A stretch of 64,000 nucleotides of DNA from Oscillospiraceae bacterium (GCA_902764825.1 CACWXL010000002.1:124001-188000); one strand, 5' to 3'. Positions 16,757 through 25,785 are shown, counted from the stretch's first letter. Translations and numbers: made by a program. The notes: generated from the letters alone by a model not told the origin.

Positions 16757-17575
16757 TTATGATTTGCGCAAAAGCGTCTTATATAAGAACTTGCGGAGCC
16801 AGTTAGGCGCAAGAGCACCGGCATATCTCATGTTCATGCGCTTGAAGTACTGCCATTTTGTTATAAAGCCCGTATCTCTCATGTACTTGAAAAGAGCCTT
16901 CACGGATTCCGCATACTTCTTGCCGCCCCTGCGCTTATACATATCAGCGCCGGCGCGCATCCAAAGGAGTGACTCCTTGATGTTATATCCTCTGAATCCG
17001 TGCTGGAGAACACGTACCCAGAGGTAATAGTCTTCGATATGAGAAGGGATATATCCACCTGATTCGATAATCGCAGTCTTCTTGTACATGATGCAGGGAT
17101 GGTTGAAAGGACATCTCTTCTTGCAGTATTCATATACGTCTTCCGGCTCCTGCGGCATCTCGCGCCTGGATTCTATGACGTCCTTATTCTCAATGAATTC
17201 TTCGATTGTGCCGGATACAAGATCCACGTCGTCTCTTGATTCAAAGATCTTAAGCTGCCTCTCGCATCTGTCAGGATAAGAGATATCGTCAGAATCCATT
17301 CTGGCGACCAGTTCGTTCTTACAGAGCTTTATGCCGATATTGAGAGCATTTGCAAGGCCGCCGTTCTTTTCGAGCCTTACGACATGGAGCACATCAGGAT
17401 GAGCCTTAACATTCTCATCGATGACCTTGTCCAATTCTTCATTTAAGGGACCGTCGCAGATAAGCACAAAATCATTTGTCTGCACCGTCTGATTCCAGAT
17501 ACTGTCCAAAGCCTCACGGAGAAATTCTGCTTTTTCCTTGTGATAAACACTCATCAGAACAGAATAATTATCCAT
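16757..17575 (-). CDS. GT2 family glycosyltransferase
   Basis: 272 aa. GT-A fold with SVLMSVYHKE at the N-terminus, SIWNQTVQ near 27 and RMDSDDIS (DxD-type metal site) near 92-99. No membrane helices. First gene of the licD operon; an AGAGGG ribosome-binding site precedes the ATG. Likely adds a sugar to the glycan that the LicD proteins decorate. Confidence 0.85.
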   Translation of the reverse strand: MDNYSVLMSVYHKEKAEFLREALDSIWNQTVQTNDFVLICDGPLNEELDKVIDENVKAHPDVLHVVRLEKNGGLANALNIGIKLCKNELVARMDSDDISYPDRCERQLKIFESRDDVDLVSGTIEEFIENKDVIESRREMPQEPEDVYEYCKKRCPFNHPCIMYKKTAIIESGGYIPSHIEDYYLWVRVLQHGFRGYNIKESLLWMRAGADMYKRRGGKKYAESVKALFKYMRDTGFITKWQYFKRMNMRYAGALAPNWLRKFLYKTLLRKS

Positions 17576-17599
17576 TTGCGCGGTTCCCTCTTTTACAAA

Positions 17600-17635
17600 G
17601 TCTCATTAGATAATAACAAATAATCTAATAAAGAC
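17600..17635. promoter_or_regulatory. inverted repeat upstream of the licD operon
   Basis: ATTAGAT (17605-17611) and ATCTAAT (17623-17629) are separated by 11 AT-rich bases, with flanking GTCT and AGAC extending the symmetry. It lies 30 bases upstream of the GT2 ATG and could be an operator or a weak hairpin. Confidence 0.35.
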
Positions 17636-17654
17636 AAAATAATAAAGAGGCAAT

Positions 17655-18020
17655 TCAGGCAGGAGATACCGCTTTTGTCGCAACAACAGGGATTCCCGTG
17701 CCCGCACAGTCTTCGATAAGCACATCGCCGATCGCGACCGGAGCCTTGCATGAAGCCTTGTTAATCGCTTCCATGACCTCGAAAACCTTGATCTTGGGCA
17801 CAGGCTCTTTTGTCTTGCAGCTTACACGGTCAGACACGCCGCCTTCTACCCTTACAGTTGAAGTCACGGTCCTTACGGGAGTCCTAACCTCATTACAGGC
17901 ATATAGATAGCCGCGCTTACAGGTATTGCCTTCAACGGCGATGATATCGTCACCTTCCATCGTGACGGTTATACGGCATCCCATGGGACAGTTGATACAT
18001 GTAAGTTCACGCTTTTCCAT
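17655..18020 (-). CDS. DUF1667 small Cys-rich protein
   Basis: 121 aa from the ATG with GGAGAA eight bases upstream. Five Cys residues are visible at 8, 11, 15, 34 and 42 (CINCPMGC and CKRG...C), suggesting a metal or Fe-S site. DUF1667 proteins are regularly found as the third gene after two flavoproteins of a glycerol-3-phosphate-dehydrogenase-like set, exactly as here. One base separates it from the stop of the preceding gene. Confidence 0.85.
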   Translation of the reverse strand: MEKRELTCINCPMGCRITVTMEGDDIIAVEGNTCKRGYLYACNEVRTPVRTVTSTVRVEGGVSDRVSCKTKEPVPKIKVFEVMEAINKASCKAPVAIGDVLIEDCAGTGIPVVATKAVSPA

Positions 18021-18021
18021 A

Positions 18022-19275
18022 TCATTTCTCCGCAATACTGATCAGTATCTCTGAAGGAGCTGGTTCCAGATCTTCCTTCTTGAGAATTACCTGTTCCATC
18101 TCGCCCGGCGTAATTATCGGCTTTCTTCTGTGCATTTTATTAACGCCGTCGAAAAGGACATCGATATAAGAATCCCTGTAAACACCGCCGGATCTGAATC
18201 TAATGACGAGATCGCCGTCCAGCTCTGATGTTCTGACAGTTGACGGAACGGTATAACGCACGCCGGCTCCGTTCTTTACCTTTATCACCGGTCCGCTGCC
18301 ATTGCCCCTGTTCTTAACATATCTTGCAGCGGCCCTACCTGCCCTTCCGGATTCTTCAGAGACATAATCAACGAGGTCATGAACGTGAAGGACATTGCCG
18401 CAGGCAAAGACGCCCGGTATCGAAGTCTCAAAGGACTCATTTACGACAGGACCGTTGGTTGCAGGATTTATCTCTACGCCTGCTTCTCTTGAGAGCTCAT
18501 TCTCAGGAATAAGCCCGCATGACAGGAGCAATGTATCGCATGAGATCTCCTGCTCAGTGCCGGGAATGGGCTTTGAACGTTCATCGACTTCAGCGATAAC
18601 GACCGAAGATACTCTTTCCTTGCCCTTGATATCAACGACTGTATGAGACAGCAGGAGCGGAATTTCAAAATCATCAAGACACTGAACTATATTACGCTTA
18701 AGGCCGCCCGAATAAGGCATCAGCTCGCATACGGCCTTTACCTTCGCGCCTTCCAAAGTCATGCGGCGCGCCATAATAAGGCCGATATCGCCCGAGCCCA
18801 AGATAACGACTTCTTTGCCCGGCATATAGCCTTCGATATTTACAAGACGCTGGGCAGTGCCTGCAGTAAAGACTCCGGCAGGACGGAGACCCGGAATGTT
18901 AAGTGCTCCCCTGGGCCTTTCCCGGCAACCCATGCAGAGAACAACAGCGCCGCAGTCCACGTTAAATACGCCTTCTTTGCCGTTAACGGCAGTAACAGAA
19001 TCTGAAGCGACATCAAGTACCATGGTATCGAGCATATATCGGATGCCAAGATCATCTAATTGGGCTTCAAACCTTGCTGCATATTCAGGTCCGGTCAGTT
19101 CCTCATTAAATGTATGAAGGCCGAAGCCGTTATGTATGCACTGGTTTAAGATCCCGCCGAGCTCGTGATCGCGCTCGAGGATCAGGATATCAAGAGTATT
19201 GTCTTCCTTTGCCGCAGCTATCGCAGCCGCAAGGCCTGCAGGACCGCCGCCGACGATTACGATATCAGCCTTCAT
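18022..19275 (-). CDS. FAD/NAD(P)-dependent oxidoreductase
   Basis: 417 aa. N-terminal FAD motif VIVGGGPAGLAAAIAA (residues 5-20) and a second nucleotide motif VVILGSGDIGLIMARR near 155, as in two-domain pyridine-nucleotide oxidoreductases. VFACGNVLHVHD near 290 is the usual second FAD contact. The start overlaps the preceding gene by 11 bases. It likely passes electrons between NAD(P) and the GlpA-like subunit. Confidence 0.85.
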   Translation of the reverse strand: MKADIVIVGGGPAGLAAAIAAAKEDNTLDILILERDHELGGILNQCIHNGFGLHTFNEELTGPEYAARFEAQLDDLGIRYMLDTMVLDVASDSVTAVNGKEGVFNVDCGAVVLCMGCRERPRGALNIPGLRPAGVFTAGTAQRLVNIEGYMPGKEVVILGSGDIGLIMARRMTLEGAKVKAVCELMPYSGGLKRNIVQCLDDFEIPLLLSHTVVDIKGKERVSSVVIAEVDERSKPIPGTEQEISCDTLLLSCGLIPENELSREAGVEINPATNGPVVNESFETSIPGVFACGNVLHVHDLVDYVSEESGRAGRAAARYVKNRGNGSGPVIKVKNGAGVRYTVPSTVRTSELDGDLVIRFRSGGVYRDSYIDVLFDGVNKMHRRKPIITPGEMEQVILKKEDLEPAPSEILISIAEK

Positions 19276-20710
19276 CTTTGGTCCTCCCTAAAACTATATG
19301 AGAATCTCCGCCGCTCTTGGTTATCGAATCAAGCGGCAGTCCTAATTCCCTGCTTAAGATCTCCATAACGCGCGGCGAACAGAAGCCGCCCTGGCACCTG
19401 CCCATTCCGGCTCTTGTACGTCTCTTAACACCGTCTAAAGACTTTGCGCCCAGAGGGCGTCTTATAGAATCAATGATCTCGCCTTCCGTAATGGTCTCGC
19501 AGCGGCATATGATTCGTCCGTATTCAGGATGCTCCTTTATAAGAGCAGCACGTTTTTCTGCAGGAAGTTCAAACGGTTTGATCACATCCCTGCAGATCCC
19601 GTTCCAGGAATCTTTCTTAACGAGGCAGAGCTTTTCAGACACAAGCAAAGCCATGTATTCGCCTATCGCAGGACAAGCAGTAAGGCCCGGTGATTCAATG
19701 CCGACGCAGTCAAAGAATCCGGGGCATCCCGATGCTTCTTCCAGGATGAATTCGCCGCCGTCTTCGTGTGCTCTAAGACCGGAGAAGCCGGTGATAACTT
19801 GCTTTAAAGGCAGTCCCTTAACATTCTTTATGGCGCCTTCCTGAACCTTTGAAAGACCTTCGGAAGTAACCGGAGCTTCGTCCTTATCGTCAGTATCAAT
19901 TGCAGTCGGTCCGACCAGAGTGTTGCCGTGAACCGTAGGCGTTACGAGGATTCCCTTACCCATTTTCGTAGGCTGCGGGAAGATAACATGCTTTACGAAG
20001 CCGTCCAGCGAACGGTCAAGGAGCATGTAATCGCCTCTTCTGGGCGTAATGTGATATTTCGTGTCTGATACGAGATTATGCAGTTCATCTGCGTGACACC
20101 CTGCTGCATTGACCACTGCGCGAGCCATGTAAGTATCTTTATCCGTCACGACTGTCCATGAATCATCAGTGCGACGGATGCCAATTACCTTGGTATCGAA
20201 CCTGAAGACAACACCGTTCTGCTCAGCGCATTCACCTAGTGCGGCATTAAGCCTGAACGGACAGATAACGCCTGCCGTGGGAGCATAAAGAGCGCAGACA
20301 GCATCATCAGAGATGTTAGGCTCTATCTCTCTAAGTTCATCTTTTTCGAGTATTTCAAGACCGGGAACACCGTTGGCAATTCCCCTCTGATAAAGATCCT
20401 CAATGCCTCCGCGGTTTGCTTCGTCCGTGCATACGACAAGCGACCCGATCTTCTTAAACGGGATATCAAGTTCCTCGCAAAGAGATGTCATCATCTCATT
20501 GCCTCTTATATTCATCTTTGCCTTGAGAGTGCCGGGCTTAGCATCGTAGCCCGCATGGACTATGCCGCTGTTGGCCTTGGAAGTGCCGCAGCAGACATCC
20601 TCGTCCTTCTCGATAACTAGCACAGAACAGTCATAGCGCGAGAGCTCTCTTGCCACCGCACATCCTGTTACGCCTGCTCCGATGATGATCACGTCAAATG
20701 AATTGTCCAT
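19265..20710 (-). CDS. GlpA-like FAD-dependent glycerol-3-phosphate dehydrogenase subunit
   Basis: 481 aa. N-terminal FAD site VIIGAGVTGCAVARELSRYD (7-26) of the DAO/GlpA/LhgO fold. The C-terminal 90 residues form a BFD-like [2Fe-2S] domain with IICRCE and GRCQGGFC, giving four Cys ligands. The combination with an NAD(P)-flavoprotein and DUF1667 matches a known anaerobic glycerol-3-phosphate oxidation set. The exact substrate (glycerol-3-phosphate or a 2-hydroxyacid) is not proven by sequence. Confidence 0.83.
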   Translation of the reverse strand: MDNSFDVIIIGAGVTGCAVARELSRYDCSVLVIEKDEDVCCGTSKANSGIVHAGYDAKPGTLKAKMNIRGNEMMTSLCEELDIPFKKIGSLVVCTDEANRGGIEDLYQRGIANGVPGLEILEKDELREIEPNISDDAVCALYAPTAGVICPFRLNAALGECAEQNGVVFRFDTKVIGIRRTDDSWTVVTDKDTYMARAVVNAAGCHADELHNLVSDTKYHITPRRGDYMLLDRSLDGFVKHVIFPQPTKMGKGILVTPTVHGNTLVGPTAIDTDDKDEAPVTSEGLSKVQEGAIKNVKGLPLKQVITGFSGLRAHEDGGEFILEEASGCPGFFDCVGIESPGLTACPAIGEYMALLVSEKLCLVKKDSWNGICRDVIKPFELPAEKRAALIKEHPEYGRIICRCETITEGEIIDSIRRPLGAKSLDGVKRRTRAGMGRCQGGFCSPRVMEILSRELGLPLDSITKSGGDSHIVLGRTKDEG

Positions 20711-20763
20711 AAGCCTTTACACCAATAATCAGGAAAGCCGTTACGTCAATTCAATTATATCAA

Positions 20764-22191
20764 TTATTTGCAGTCTGCGTCGTGCATTTCTTTCGCACGC
20801 TCGCTGTCAAAGCCCTCAGTGCTTTCCTTCTGGAACAAGATCTTGATGGTCTCGAAAATGATCTGGAAATCAAGTAAAACGCTGTAGTTAGCGATATATG
20901 TGAGGTCGAGCTTCAGCTTATCGAGAGCTGAAGTGTTGTACTTGCCGTAAACCTGCGCATAACCTGTAAGACCGCCCTTGACCTTCTCTCTGAACTTGAA
21001 TTCGGGGATATCCTGGGTGTACTTGATAACGTGCTCGTAACGCTCAGGCCTCGGTCCGACGATACTCATATCACCTGCAAAGATATTGAAGAGCTGGGGA
21101 AGCTCGTCTACTCTGCATGCACGGATGATATTGCCGACCTTAGTGATCCTGTCGTCCTTCTCGCCTGCCGGATGCGGACGTCCGTCCTTCTCTGCATCAA
21201 CGATCATGGAACGGAACTTCAGGATCATGAAGTGCTTGCCGTCCTTGGTTACACGTTCCTGCTTGAAGAACACGGGACCATGGTCTTCGATCTTGATGGC
21301 AAGAGCCGTGATGAGGAAGATCGGACTGAATACGATAAGCGCAAGTCCTGAAAGAATGATATCCATTGTTCTCTTCGCAAATCTCTGACCGAAGCTCATA
21401 CCGAAGTTACGGCTTAAATACAAAGGCGTATCGATAACGTTGATACTGTCAGAACACTTGAGGATGATATCTGCGATCTTCGGAACAACATAAGTCCTGA
21501 CATCCTTATCAAAGCACAGCTTAATGATCTTATTCTCGATCTGTGAAGGAACGTCGTTGATAAGAACGCTGGAGCTGCCGTTAATTACGGCTTCGAGATC
21601 AACACCGGGATCGTCAAACTTGACCCTGTTTACGACCTGATACTTATGAGGAAGGCATGCAAGCTTATCTTCGATATTATTCGGGTGATAGCCGTAGATA
21701 AGCGTGATATTCAAAGGCGGAATGATCTTCCTGTATATGAAGTTCATGATTATGACCAATACACCCAGAACTATGGACTGTCCTAAAGCAAGGAGCAGAT
21801 ATCTCCAGGCAAACTGAGGCATATATCTGAAGTTATTCTGGATCGTGGCAGATACCAGGATCTCTGCAACTGCGGTGGTAAAAAGGCATAAAGCAACACT
21901 TACCGTCTGCTTCGCGATCCTCTCAACGCCGATCGAGAAAGCCCTGAAAAACCTGCCGAATATGATGAACATCAGGATGTAGATGATCGCTGACATCGCA
22001 ATGTTGCCCTTGCCGAGCAAACGATCAGTATTATTGTTCTGATTGATTACGTAATCCAGCCATACCAGCATGAAGCTCAATGTGGAAAGTGCCGTAAGAA
22101 GCACCGCGCAGATGCCGCGGTATATATATCTTGAGCCCTGACTCTTAGTCTTGGCTTTCTTAGCAGAAACGCTGTTATTATCTTTACTCAT
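20764..22191 (-). CDS. polyprenyl-phosphate sugar-1-phosphate transferase (WcaJ/PglC-like)
   Basis: 475 aa from the ATG behind GGAG. Five hydrophobic helices in the first 160 residues, a cytoplasmic linker, then the C-terminal bacterial sugar transferase domain: a reentrant helix, KRTMDIILSGLAL, FKQERVTKDGKHF and ILKFRSM, then RVDELPQLFNIFAGDMSIVGPRPE cut across residues about 360-385. These enzymes start glycan assembly on undecaprenyl phosphate. It follows the PEP mutase gene but is separated from it by a strong terminator. Confidence 0.88.
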   Translation of the reverse strand: MSKDNNSVSAKKAKTKSQGSRYIYRGICAVLLTALSTLSFMLVWLDYVINQNNNTDRLLGKGNIAMSAIIYILMFIIFGRFFRAFSIGVERIAKQTVSVALCLFTTAVAEILVSATIQNNFRYMPQFAWRYLLLALGQSIVLGVLVIIMNFIYRKIIPPLNITLIYGYHPNNIEDKLACLPHKYQVVNRVKFDDPGVDLEAVINGSSSVLINDVPSQIENKIIKLCFDKDVRTYVVPKIADIILKCSDSINVIDTPLYLSRNFGMSFGQRFAKRTMDIILSGLALIVFSPIFLITALAIKIEDHGPVFFKQERVTKDGKHFMILKFRSMIVDAEKDGRPHPAGEKDDRITKVGNIIRACRVDELPQLFNIFAGDMSIVGPRPERYEHVIKYTQDIPEFKFREKVKGGLTGYAQVYGKYNTSALDKLKLDLTYIANYSVLLDFQIIFETIKILFQKESTEGFDSERAKEMHDADCK

Positions 22192-22251
22192 CAGTTCTCC
22201 ATAAAATAAACACAAATATCAACGCTATTATACACTAAATCTTTTTAATCA

Positions 22252-22282
22252 ATAAAAATCGGTGCCCAATAACCGGGCACCG
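22252..22282 (-). terminator. rho-independent terminator after the PEP mutase gene
   Basis: Stem CGGTGCCC with GGGCACCG, 7-base loop, followed on the minus strand by ATTTTTATTG. It marks the 3' end of the phosphonate genes. Confidence 0.88.
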
Positions 22283-22312
22283 TTTGTTGTATTAATCAGA
22301 TACCAGCCAAAA

Positions 22313-23608
22313 TCAGATCTCGTCGATCAGAGTGATGATCTCCTTGATGGACATAAGTCTGTCATCGACTTCCTTAGCTCTGTGATACTTAAGGATATCC
22401 TCAGCTGTCTTCTGCATTGCAGGGAATGCCGATCTTGTAAGCTGGTTAGCATAAATAACGATATTAACGCCGTGAGCAGCGAGCTCTTCTTCCGTGATCG
22501 TATTGAAGGAAGAAGGAACGACAACGATAGGTGTTGTCTTATCGAATGCTCTGAACTTGTCGCAGAATTCAAGGATCTCAGCAGGATCCTTCTTGCGGCT
22601 GTGGATCATGATCCCGTCAGCGCCAGCCTCAACGAATGCCTTGGCTCTTGCAAGAGCGTCTTCCATACCCTGCTCTAAGATAAGGCTCTCGATACGTGCG
22701 ATGATCATGAAATCATCTGTGAGCTGGGCTCTCTTGCCTGCAGCGATCTTGGCACTCATCTCTTCGATGGTAGCCTGTGTCTGCTTGACTTCAGTACCGA
22801 ACAGAGAGTTCTTCTTTAAGCCCTTCTTATCTTCGATGATGACTGCGGAAACGCCCATTCTCTCGAGTGAACGGACTGTATATACGAAGTGCTCTGTAAG
22901 TCCGCCGGTATCTCCGTCGAAGATGATCGGCTTTGTCGTTACTTCCATGATATCGTCGATCGTTCTGAATCTTGATGTCATGTCAACGAGTTCGATATCA
23001 GGCTTGCCCTTTGCCGTGGAATCACAAAGAGATGAGATCCACATTGCATCGAACTGCTCGAGCTTACCTTCATGCTCTACAACGGTCTTCTCAACGATAA
23101 GACCGGTAAGACCGCTGTGAGCCTCCATCGTCTTAACGATAGGCGTCATCTTGATAAGCTGTCTTAAGCGCTTGCGGCGGTATTCAGGCATTGCGAGCTT
23201 TTCACGAAGCTGCATGTCGATCTTCTTTACCTTCTCGTTATATGTGTAAGGAACGTCGATCAGTTCACCGCCGTATTCCTTGAGGAGTTCTTCAACATGA
23301 TCGCGGATGGCGCTCTCGGGGCCGTTCTTCCAGTTATCGCCGTGGATGACATAGTCAGGCTTTATGGAAGCAATAACGTCGTTATACATGAAATCATTCT
23401 GGATGACGACCTCATCAACACCATCAAGCTCCTTATAGAGCTTTATCCTCTCTTCAAGAGAGAGCGTCGGGAATCTGTTGTATTTGATGAGAGCCTCATC
23501 AGTAAGAGCGCCTACGACAACGCGGCCGTGCTCTTTTGCCTTCTCGATGATGTTCAGATGTCCTTCATGGATAACATCGGTGCAGAAACAGGTATAAACA
23601 GTCTTCAT
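22313..23608 (-). CDS. pepM: phosphoenolpyruvate mutase with N-terminal cytidylyltransferase domain
   Basis: 431 aa. Residues 1-130 are a cytidylyltransferase-like domain with HEGH (H14-H17) and YVIHGDNW near 86-93. Residues about 155-431 are PEP mutase: DGDTGG near 231, the diagnostic EDKKGLKKNS (259-268, matching EDKxxxKxNS) and ARIESLI near 304. The mutase turns phosphoenolpyruvate into phosphonopyruvate, forming the C-P bond; it is the entry step of nearly all phosphonate biosynthesis. Fusion to a cytidylyltransferase is known in the family, but the usual ISSTxI-type motif after VPYT is missing here (reads YNEKVKKI). AAGGAG precedes the ATG; the phnW gene is 3 bases upstream. Confidence 0.93.
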   Translation of the reverse strand: MKTVYTCFCTDVIHEGHLNIIEKAKEHGRVVVGALTDEALIKYNRFPTLSLEERIKLYKELDGVDEVVIQNDFMYNDVIASIKPDYVIHGDNWKNGPESAIRDHVEELLKEYGGELIDVPYTYNEKVKKIDMQLREKLAMPEYRRKRLRQLIKMTPIVKTMEAHSGLTGLIVEKTVVEHEGKLEQFDAMWISSLCDSTAKGKPDIELVDMTSRFRTIDDIMEVTTKPIIFDGDTGGLTEHFVYTVRSLERMGVSAVIIEDKKGLKKNSLFGTEVKQTQATIEEMSAKIAAGKRAQLTDDFMIIARIESLILEQGMEDALARAKAFVEAGADGIMIHSRKKDPAEILEFCDKFRAFDKTTPIVVVPSSFNTITEEELAAHGVNIVIYANQLTRSAFPAMQKTAEDILKYHRAKEVDDRLMSIKEIITLIDEI

Positions 23609-23611
23609 GAT

Positions 23612-24751
23612 TCAATTCTCCTTATACTTAACAGGGATCTGAATATTATTCGTTCTCAAGGCTTCCTCGAAGACTTCGAAAAAGTCATTTATGTCCTTTA
23701 CGTCGATAGCACCCAGAGCGCAGAGTCTGAATGTGTTCGTGGAAGAGATCTTGCCGGGATAGATCGTAAAGCCTCTCTCATAGCAGTAATCGTGTACCTT
23801 CTCAAAGCTCCAGTTCGGATCATCGGGATAGACCGCGGTACTTACAAGACCTGCACGGTCTTCAGGCTTGATGACCTGCTTAAAGCCGAGCTTATCAAGA
23901 CCTTCGTTGATGGCATTGAATACTCTGGTGTGGCGTGCCCACTTGCCTTCCTCACCTTCAGCCCAGTATTCCTTAATACCCTGGAGTGCTGCATAGATAG
24001 TCTGGACCGGAGGCGTAAAGTGCATCTCGCCGGTCTTTTCGAAGCAGTCGTACTGAAGGAAGAGATTGCAGTAATAGCTTCTCTTGGGATAATCCTTGGA
24101 CTTCTCGATGATGGCTCTGTTGCCTACAACAAAGGAAAGACCCGTCATGGCCATAAGACCCTTCTGGGCAGAAGCCATGCAGAAGTCGATATTGTCTTCT
24201 TCGATGTTGATCGGGCGCATCGCATATGTGCTTGTCGTATCAACAGTAAGGATAGCGCCGTATTTATGAGCAAGAGCACCGATCTCCCTGATGGGATTTA
24301 AGATGCCCGTGCCAGTCTCGTTATGAGTCGTATGTACGAGCTTAATGGAAGGATCGTTCTTCAGTGTCTCTTCGACGAGGGCCAGATCAGGCTTCTGATC
24401 TACCGGGAACTTAAGATCGATATGGGGAAGCCCGTAGTATTCGCAGATCTCAACTGCTCTGGTGCTGTAAGCGCCGTTATTAACTACAAGGACTTTGCCG
24501 CCTTCGGGAAGCAGAGAATTGATGCAGACATCGATATTTATCGTGCCTGAACCGCAGAAAAGTACGGATGTGTATTTCTCAAGATCACCGTGAACGATCC
24601 TTACGAGATCTTCACGAAGTCCCTTCATAAGTGATGCGAATTCCTTCTCTCTCGGACAGATATCCGGAACTACCTGTGCCATCTTAACCGTATCAGTCGT
24701 TGTGGACGGACCGGGATTCAAGAGAACATTTCTTTTAACGATAGGATCCAT
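23612..24751 (-). CDS. phnW: PhnW-type 2-aminoethylphosphonate:pyruvate aminotransferase
   Basis: 379 aa from the ATG with GGAGG eight bases upstream. Class V PLP transaminase with PhnW landmarks: LNPGPSTTTDTVKMAQVVPD (11-30), ICPREKEF, CGSGTINID near 66, MASAQKGL with Lys197 as the Schiff-base residue, FTPPVQTIYA and GFTIYPGK. In biosynthesis it would aminate phosphonoacetaldehyde to 2-aminoethylphosphonate. The active-site context SAQKGLMAM differs slightly from the usual SSNK..QG pattern, so another phosphono-oxoacid is possible. Only 3 bases from pepM, hence same operon. Confidence 0.88.
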   Translation of the reverse strand: MDPIVKRNVLLNPGPSTTTDTVKMAQVVPDICPREKEFASLMKGLREDLVRIVHGDLEKYTSVLFCGSGTINIDVCINSLLPEGGKVLVVNNGAYSTRAVEICEYYGLPHIDLKFPVDQKPDLALVEETLKNDPSIKLVHTTHNETGTGILNPIREIGALAHKYGAILTVDTTSTYAMRPINIEEDNIDFCMASAQKGLMAMTGLSFVVGNRAIIEKSKDYPKRSYYCNLFLQYDCFEKTGEMHFTPPVQTIYAALQGIKEYWAEGEEGKWARHTRVFNAINEGLDKLGFKQVIKPEDRAGLVSTAVYPDDPNWSFEKVHDYCYERGFTIYPGKISSTNTFRLCALGAIDVKDINDFFEVFEEALRTNNIQIPVKYKEN

Positions 24752-24793
24752 TAAAACGCCTCCTGCGTTCATTTTACGAGTAAATCGAACTCA

Positions 24794-24821
24794 ATATTAG
24801 CACAACAGGAGGCAAAAACAA
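24794..24821 (-). promoter_or_regulatory. possible promoter of phnW-pepM
   Basis: TAATAT -10 with an upstream TGC (extended -10) and a weak TTGTTT -35 at 16 bp, about 45 bases before the phnW ATG. Confidence 0.4.
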
Positions 24822-24840
24822 TATATATTTAATTGAAAGC

Positions 24841-24876
24841 GTTCATTTTTCACCAATATTGCCCAGAAAAATGAAC
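24841..24876. promoter_or_regulatory. long perfect inverted repeat between the HTH-nucleotidyltransferase gene and phnW
   Basis: Arms GTTCATTTTTC and GAAAAATGAAC (11 bp, perfect), 14-base spacer. It could be a weak AT-rich terminator for the upstream gene or an operator acting on the phnW-pepM promoter that lies 20 bases downstream. The HTH domain in the upstream gene makes the operator idea attractive, but there is no direct evidence. Confidence 0.55.
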
Positions 24877-24888
24877 TAATTTGTCAGA

Positions 24889-25785
24889 TCAGACGTCGTA
24901 ACTCTTATCTATGGCCTTCAATTCCTTGAAAGAATCGATCTCCACGATGTCCTCGTCGAAGCATTCCTTGACAGCAACTTTATAGTTTTCCTTGCGGTAA
25001 ACAAGGGGAACCTGCTCCCAGTATCTCTCGCGTCCGCCGGGTGTCTGGAACACGTCATCGATATCCTGTGAGAGCTTGTGGCCGTCTGCTTCATTCCAAT
25101 AAGAGATGCCGACCATCTGCCAGCAGTCAAGACCTCCCACCTTCTCTTCGACGATGATGCCGTCCTTAACGGTAAAGCACCAGTCATCCGTACGGTCCTT
25201 CTTTATCGCGAGGAAGTCAGAAGAATAGTGATATTTCTTGATTATCTCCGGATTGCTGCAGACAAGGTCAGCTTCCAGTACATATGCATTCGAGAGCAGA
25301 TATCTTGCGACAAGGGCGCTCGAAATGTTATTTGCGTCGTTATAGGAAGGGTTCTCAAGGAACTTGATCATCGGATACTTATAAAGGAGCTGGTCGAACT
25401 GCTCAGCGAGATATCCTCTTACGATATAGATCTCTTCGATCCCTGCAGCAAGGCATGCGTCTATCAGAGTATCGATGATCCTCTTTCCGTTGACTCTTAC
25501 GAGCGGCTTGGGAGTGTTCAATGTGATCGGAACCATTCTCGAACCGAAGCCTGCAGCGATAAAGACTGCTCTCTTAGCCCTGTAAGGCTCTAACGCCTCA
25601 ATGCCCTTATCAGTGATCTTGCTCTTCTCTATATAGCCCAGATCTGTAAGTTCTTTTATAGCCTTATTGACGGTTCCGAGAGAATAGCCTGTGTGCTTTT
25701 CGAGATCACGCTGCGAGAAAGTCTTATCTGCAGTAGCCAAAGCTTCCAGGATATCGAATTGCTTTCTGGTAAGTTCAGTAGTCAT
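24889..25785 (-). CDS. winged-HTH fused to LicC/PntC-like nucleotidyltransferase
   Basis: 298 aa. Residues about 1-65 form a MarR-like winged helix (TRKQFDILEALATADKTF, then SLGTVNKAIKELTDLGYIEK cut across 32-55). Residues 70-298 form a sugar-nucleotidyltransferase fold with FIAAGFGSRMVPITLNTPKP (77-96) and VLEADLVC (metal Asp) near 178. LicC makes CDP-choline and PntC makes CMP-2-aminoethylphosphonate, and both share this fold. With pepM and phnW next door a PntC-like role is likely. The HTH could bind DNA and regulate the operon or be a structural remnant. The start follows the upstream stop with no gap. Confidence 0.85.
   Translation of the reverse strand: MTTELTRKQFDILEALATADKTFSQRDLEKHTGYSLGTVNKAIKELTDLGYIEKSKITDKGIEALEPYRAKRAVFIAAGFGSRMVPITLNTPKPLVRVNGKRIIDTLIDACLAAGIEEIYIVRGYLAEQFDQLLYKYPMIKFLENPSYNDANNISSALVARYLLSNAYVLEADLVCSNPEIIKKYHYSSDFLAIKKDRTDDWCFTVKDGIIVEEKVGGLDCWQMVGISYWNEADGHKLSQDIDDVFQTPGGRERYWEQVPLVYRKENYKVAVKECFDEDIVEIDSFKELKAIDKSYDV

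Noticed and set aside
16747-16824. N-terminal extension of the third licD gene
   Set aside because: The extra codons overlap the GT2 gene, lack a ribosome-binding site, and do not occur in the two paralogues; the ATG at 16746 has AAGGTGGGG.
22313-24751. Phosphonate catabolism (phnW with phosphonatase) instead of biosynthesis
   Set aside because: PhnX phosphonatase and phosphonate transporters are absent, while PEP mutase and nucleotide-activation enzymes are present.
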